A stretch of 5,629 nucleotides of DNA from NCBI GenBank assembly GCA_031276835.1, contig JAISMI010000029.1, forward strand, positions 1 to 5,629. Reading direction: 5' to 3'. Both the position numbers and the translations under genes were made by a program. The notes beneath the pieces were generated by a model. The model worked only from the letters and a program-made list of their open reading frames with translations. It had not been told where the DNA came from and made no database searches. This stretch comes from Holosporaceae bacterium (GTDB taxonomy: Bacteria > Pseudomonadota > Alphaproteobacteria > UBA3830). This document shows, piece after piece, positions 5,052-5,629 of the stretch. Within the stretch, counting starts at the first letter, position 1; each line of letters begins with the position of its first letter.

Positions 5052-5385
5052 TTTTCCCTCTACGTTTTAAAATTCATTTCGTTTGCGATTTAGTTCATTT
5101 TTGGCAAAATACATTATCCGCACTATGGTGGTTTTTGCCTATAATATTCTGCAATAAATTTTTCTCGATTCCGGCTTTGAGGTTGAAACAATTTTATTTG
5201 ACTGTAATTGTGATTTTTGGAACACCGTTGTTGTCCCGTCTGTCCCGGGAGTTGTCCCAAAAAACAAGTCTTCAGTCCCTCTAATTGTGGTGATGGGACA
5301 ACGGGACAGCTTGGACAACTAAAAAAACGGGAGGTTCAAGACTAGATTAAGTTGATTTTCTTGGTGGATTTGCTAGGATATATCA
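5052..5385. other. Non-coding stretch between the HTH operon and the transposase
   Basis: About 330 bases with no convincing gene. A plus-strand frame crosses it (5003-5284) but is rich in Phe and Leu without motif or ribosome site. The left half is A/T-rich with a possible plus-strand promoter TTGGCA (5102-5107), 17 bases, TATGGT (5125-5130), and a lone TATAAT at 5140-5145. The right half holds the nested GTCCC inverted repeat. The left end of the insertion sequence must lie in this stretch but could not be placed. Confidence 0.5.
5230..5319. repeat. Nested GTCCC inverted repeat (cruciform-capable)
   Basis: Three pairs nest exactly: GTTGTCC (5230-5236) with GGACAAC (5313-5319), CTGTCCCG (5240-5247) with CGGGACAG (5302-5309), and TTGTCCCA (5252-5259) with TGGGACAA (5294-5301). 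That gives 23 paired bases around a 34-base loop. The left arm has a 4-base GGAG insertion relative to the right arm, and three opposed bases between the outer two blocks do not pair. A fourth forward GTCCC lies in the loop (5275-5279). No T-run follows on either strand, so a terminator is unlikely. It may be a multi-site protein-binding region, an origin-like element or part of the insertion-sequence end. Confidence 0.75.
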
Positions 5386-5629
5386 ATGAAAAACAAGTAT
5401 ATAAAACACAGTCATATTTCGGAAGATAAATTTAGAGAGATTATTAGGCTATTTTGTGCAGATTTAGAAGCCACTCAAATAGCAGAATTGTCAAAAATTA
5501 GTCGCAACAGCATAAACAGGATTCTACAACTTTTAAGGGAAAGAATTGCTGAATTTGCAGAGAAAGAATCGTACTTTACTTCCGGTGAGATTGAAATTGA
5601 CGAAAGTTACTTCGGAGCCAAGAGAGTTC
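5386..5629 (+). CDS. IS1595-family (ISXO2-like) transposase, N-terminal part
   Basis: This is the first 81 residues of a DDE-type transposase; the gene runs past the window edge. Residues 12-55 form a helix-turn-helix DNA-binding region (SEDKFREIIRLF, then TQIAELSKISRNSINRILQ). Residues 69-78 (IEIDESYFGA) match the start of the ISXO2-like catalytic domain, with D72 as the first catalytic aspartate; KRV begins the usual basic stretch. No zinc ribbon precedes the HTH, unlike some family members. The ATG is preceded by AGGA (5375-5378) at seven bases. The frame is open with no sign of decay in the visible part, but activity cannot be judged without the remaining catalytic residues. A full protein would be expected to be a little over 200 residues. 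Confidence 0.88.
   Translation, partial: MKNKYIKHSHISEDKFREIIRLFCADLEATQIAELSKISRNSINRILQLLRERIAEFAEKESYFTSGEIEIDESYFGAKRV
5386..5629 (+). mobile_element. Insertion sequence of the IS1595 family, left part
   Basis: The minimum visible extent is the transposase fragment. The true left end lies upstream in 5230-5385; the terminal inverted repeat cannot be identified because the right end is outside the window. It probably inserted next to or into the putative tRNA-Met element. Confidence 0.6.

Larger units (their letters stand above)
4312..5319. mobile_element. Probable cryptic tRNA-Met-associated integrated element (extent uncertain)
   Basis: The inference rests on combined signs: it starts flush at the CCA of a tRNA, carries 12-bp direct repeats of arm-site type, encodes two small excisionase-like proteins, contains no housekeeping gene, and is followed by an insertion sequence. 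A degraded match to the tRNA-Met T-arm (5270-5281) could mark its far end. No integrase, relaxase or phage gene is visible. It may be a remnant, a satellite relying on an integrase in trans, or the end of a larger element continuing past the window. The right limit given is only the end of the non-coding repeat structure. Confidence 0.4.

Noticed and set aside
5003..5284. A 93-codon plus-strand frame, rich in Phe and Leu, that could pass for a membrane protein.
   Set aside because: Its 5' end is antisense to the HTH gene, it has no ribosome site, and its C-terminal LSRLSRELSQ-like run is just the GTCCC repeat translated.
1..5629. CRISPR array, riboswitch, rRNA or toxin-antitoxin pair.
   Set aside because: No regularly spaced repeats, no recognisable riboswitch core, no rRNA sequence, and the small HTH pair has no toxin-like partner.

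Overview
The window looks like an AT-rich, alphaproteobacterial-type chromosome segment. The elongator tRNA-Met, with its GCGGA/TCCGC anticodon stem and G1-U72 pair, resembles alphaproteobacterial copies as I remember them, and HemW, RecJ and the CDF transporter are ordinary proteobacterial proteins. Strong A/T drift in codons, an IS transposase and a cryptic tRNA-associated element would suit a host-associated lineage (Rickettsiales- or Holosporales-like), but that placement is inference and was not tested.

Layout: (1) 1-151, a tRNA-Glu(CTC) gene on the minus strand, firing leftward, with its CCA encoded. (2) 152-351, a short intergenic region holding a candidate tRNA promoter and an imperfect 18-bp direct repeat. 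(3) 352-1500 (+), hemW, a radical-SAM-like heme chaperone. (4) 3191-1503 (-), recJ, the single-strand 5'-3' exonuclease, meeting hemW tail to tail with 2 bp between stop codons. (5) 4148-3195 (-), a FieF-like cation diffusion facilitator upstream of recJ with a 3-bp gap, so fieF-recJ is probably one transcript. (6) 4149-4234, a compact divergent promoter region. (7) 4235-4311 (+), tRNA-Met(CAT). (8) 4312-5051, what looks like one end of a small integrated element: a 12-bp tandem repeat of arm-site type, then a tightly packed minus-strand operon of two paralogous excisionase-like helix-turn-helix proteins and one unrecognised ORF that runs antisense into the tRNA. (9) 5052-5385, non-coding, with an elaborate nested inverted repeat built from GTCCC units. 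(10) 5386-5629 (+), the N-terminal part of an IS1595-family (ISXO2-like) transposase, cut by the window edge.

The three long genes are housekeeping or stress functions (heme delivery, DNA repair, metal efflux) and show no joint pathway. The most unusual structure is at the edges. Both tRNA genes, on opposite strands and 4.2 kb apart, are followed one base after CCA by the same 15 bases, so the hemW-recJ-fieF core is bracketed by an outward-facing inverted pair. With the 12-bp repeats, the small HTH genes and the GTCCC cruciform, this suggests tRNA-targeted integration at one or both sides, although no integrase is visible in the window.
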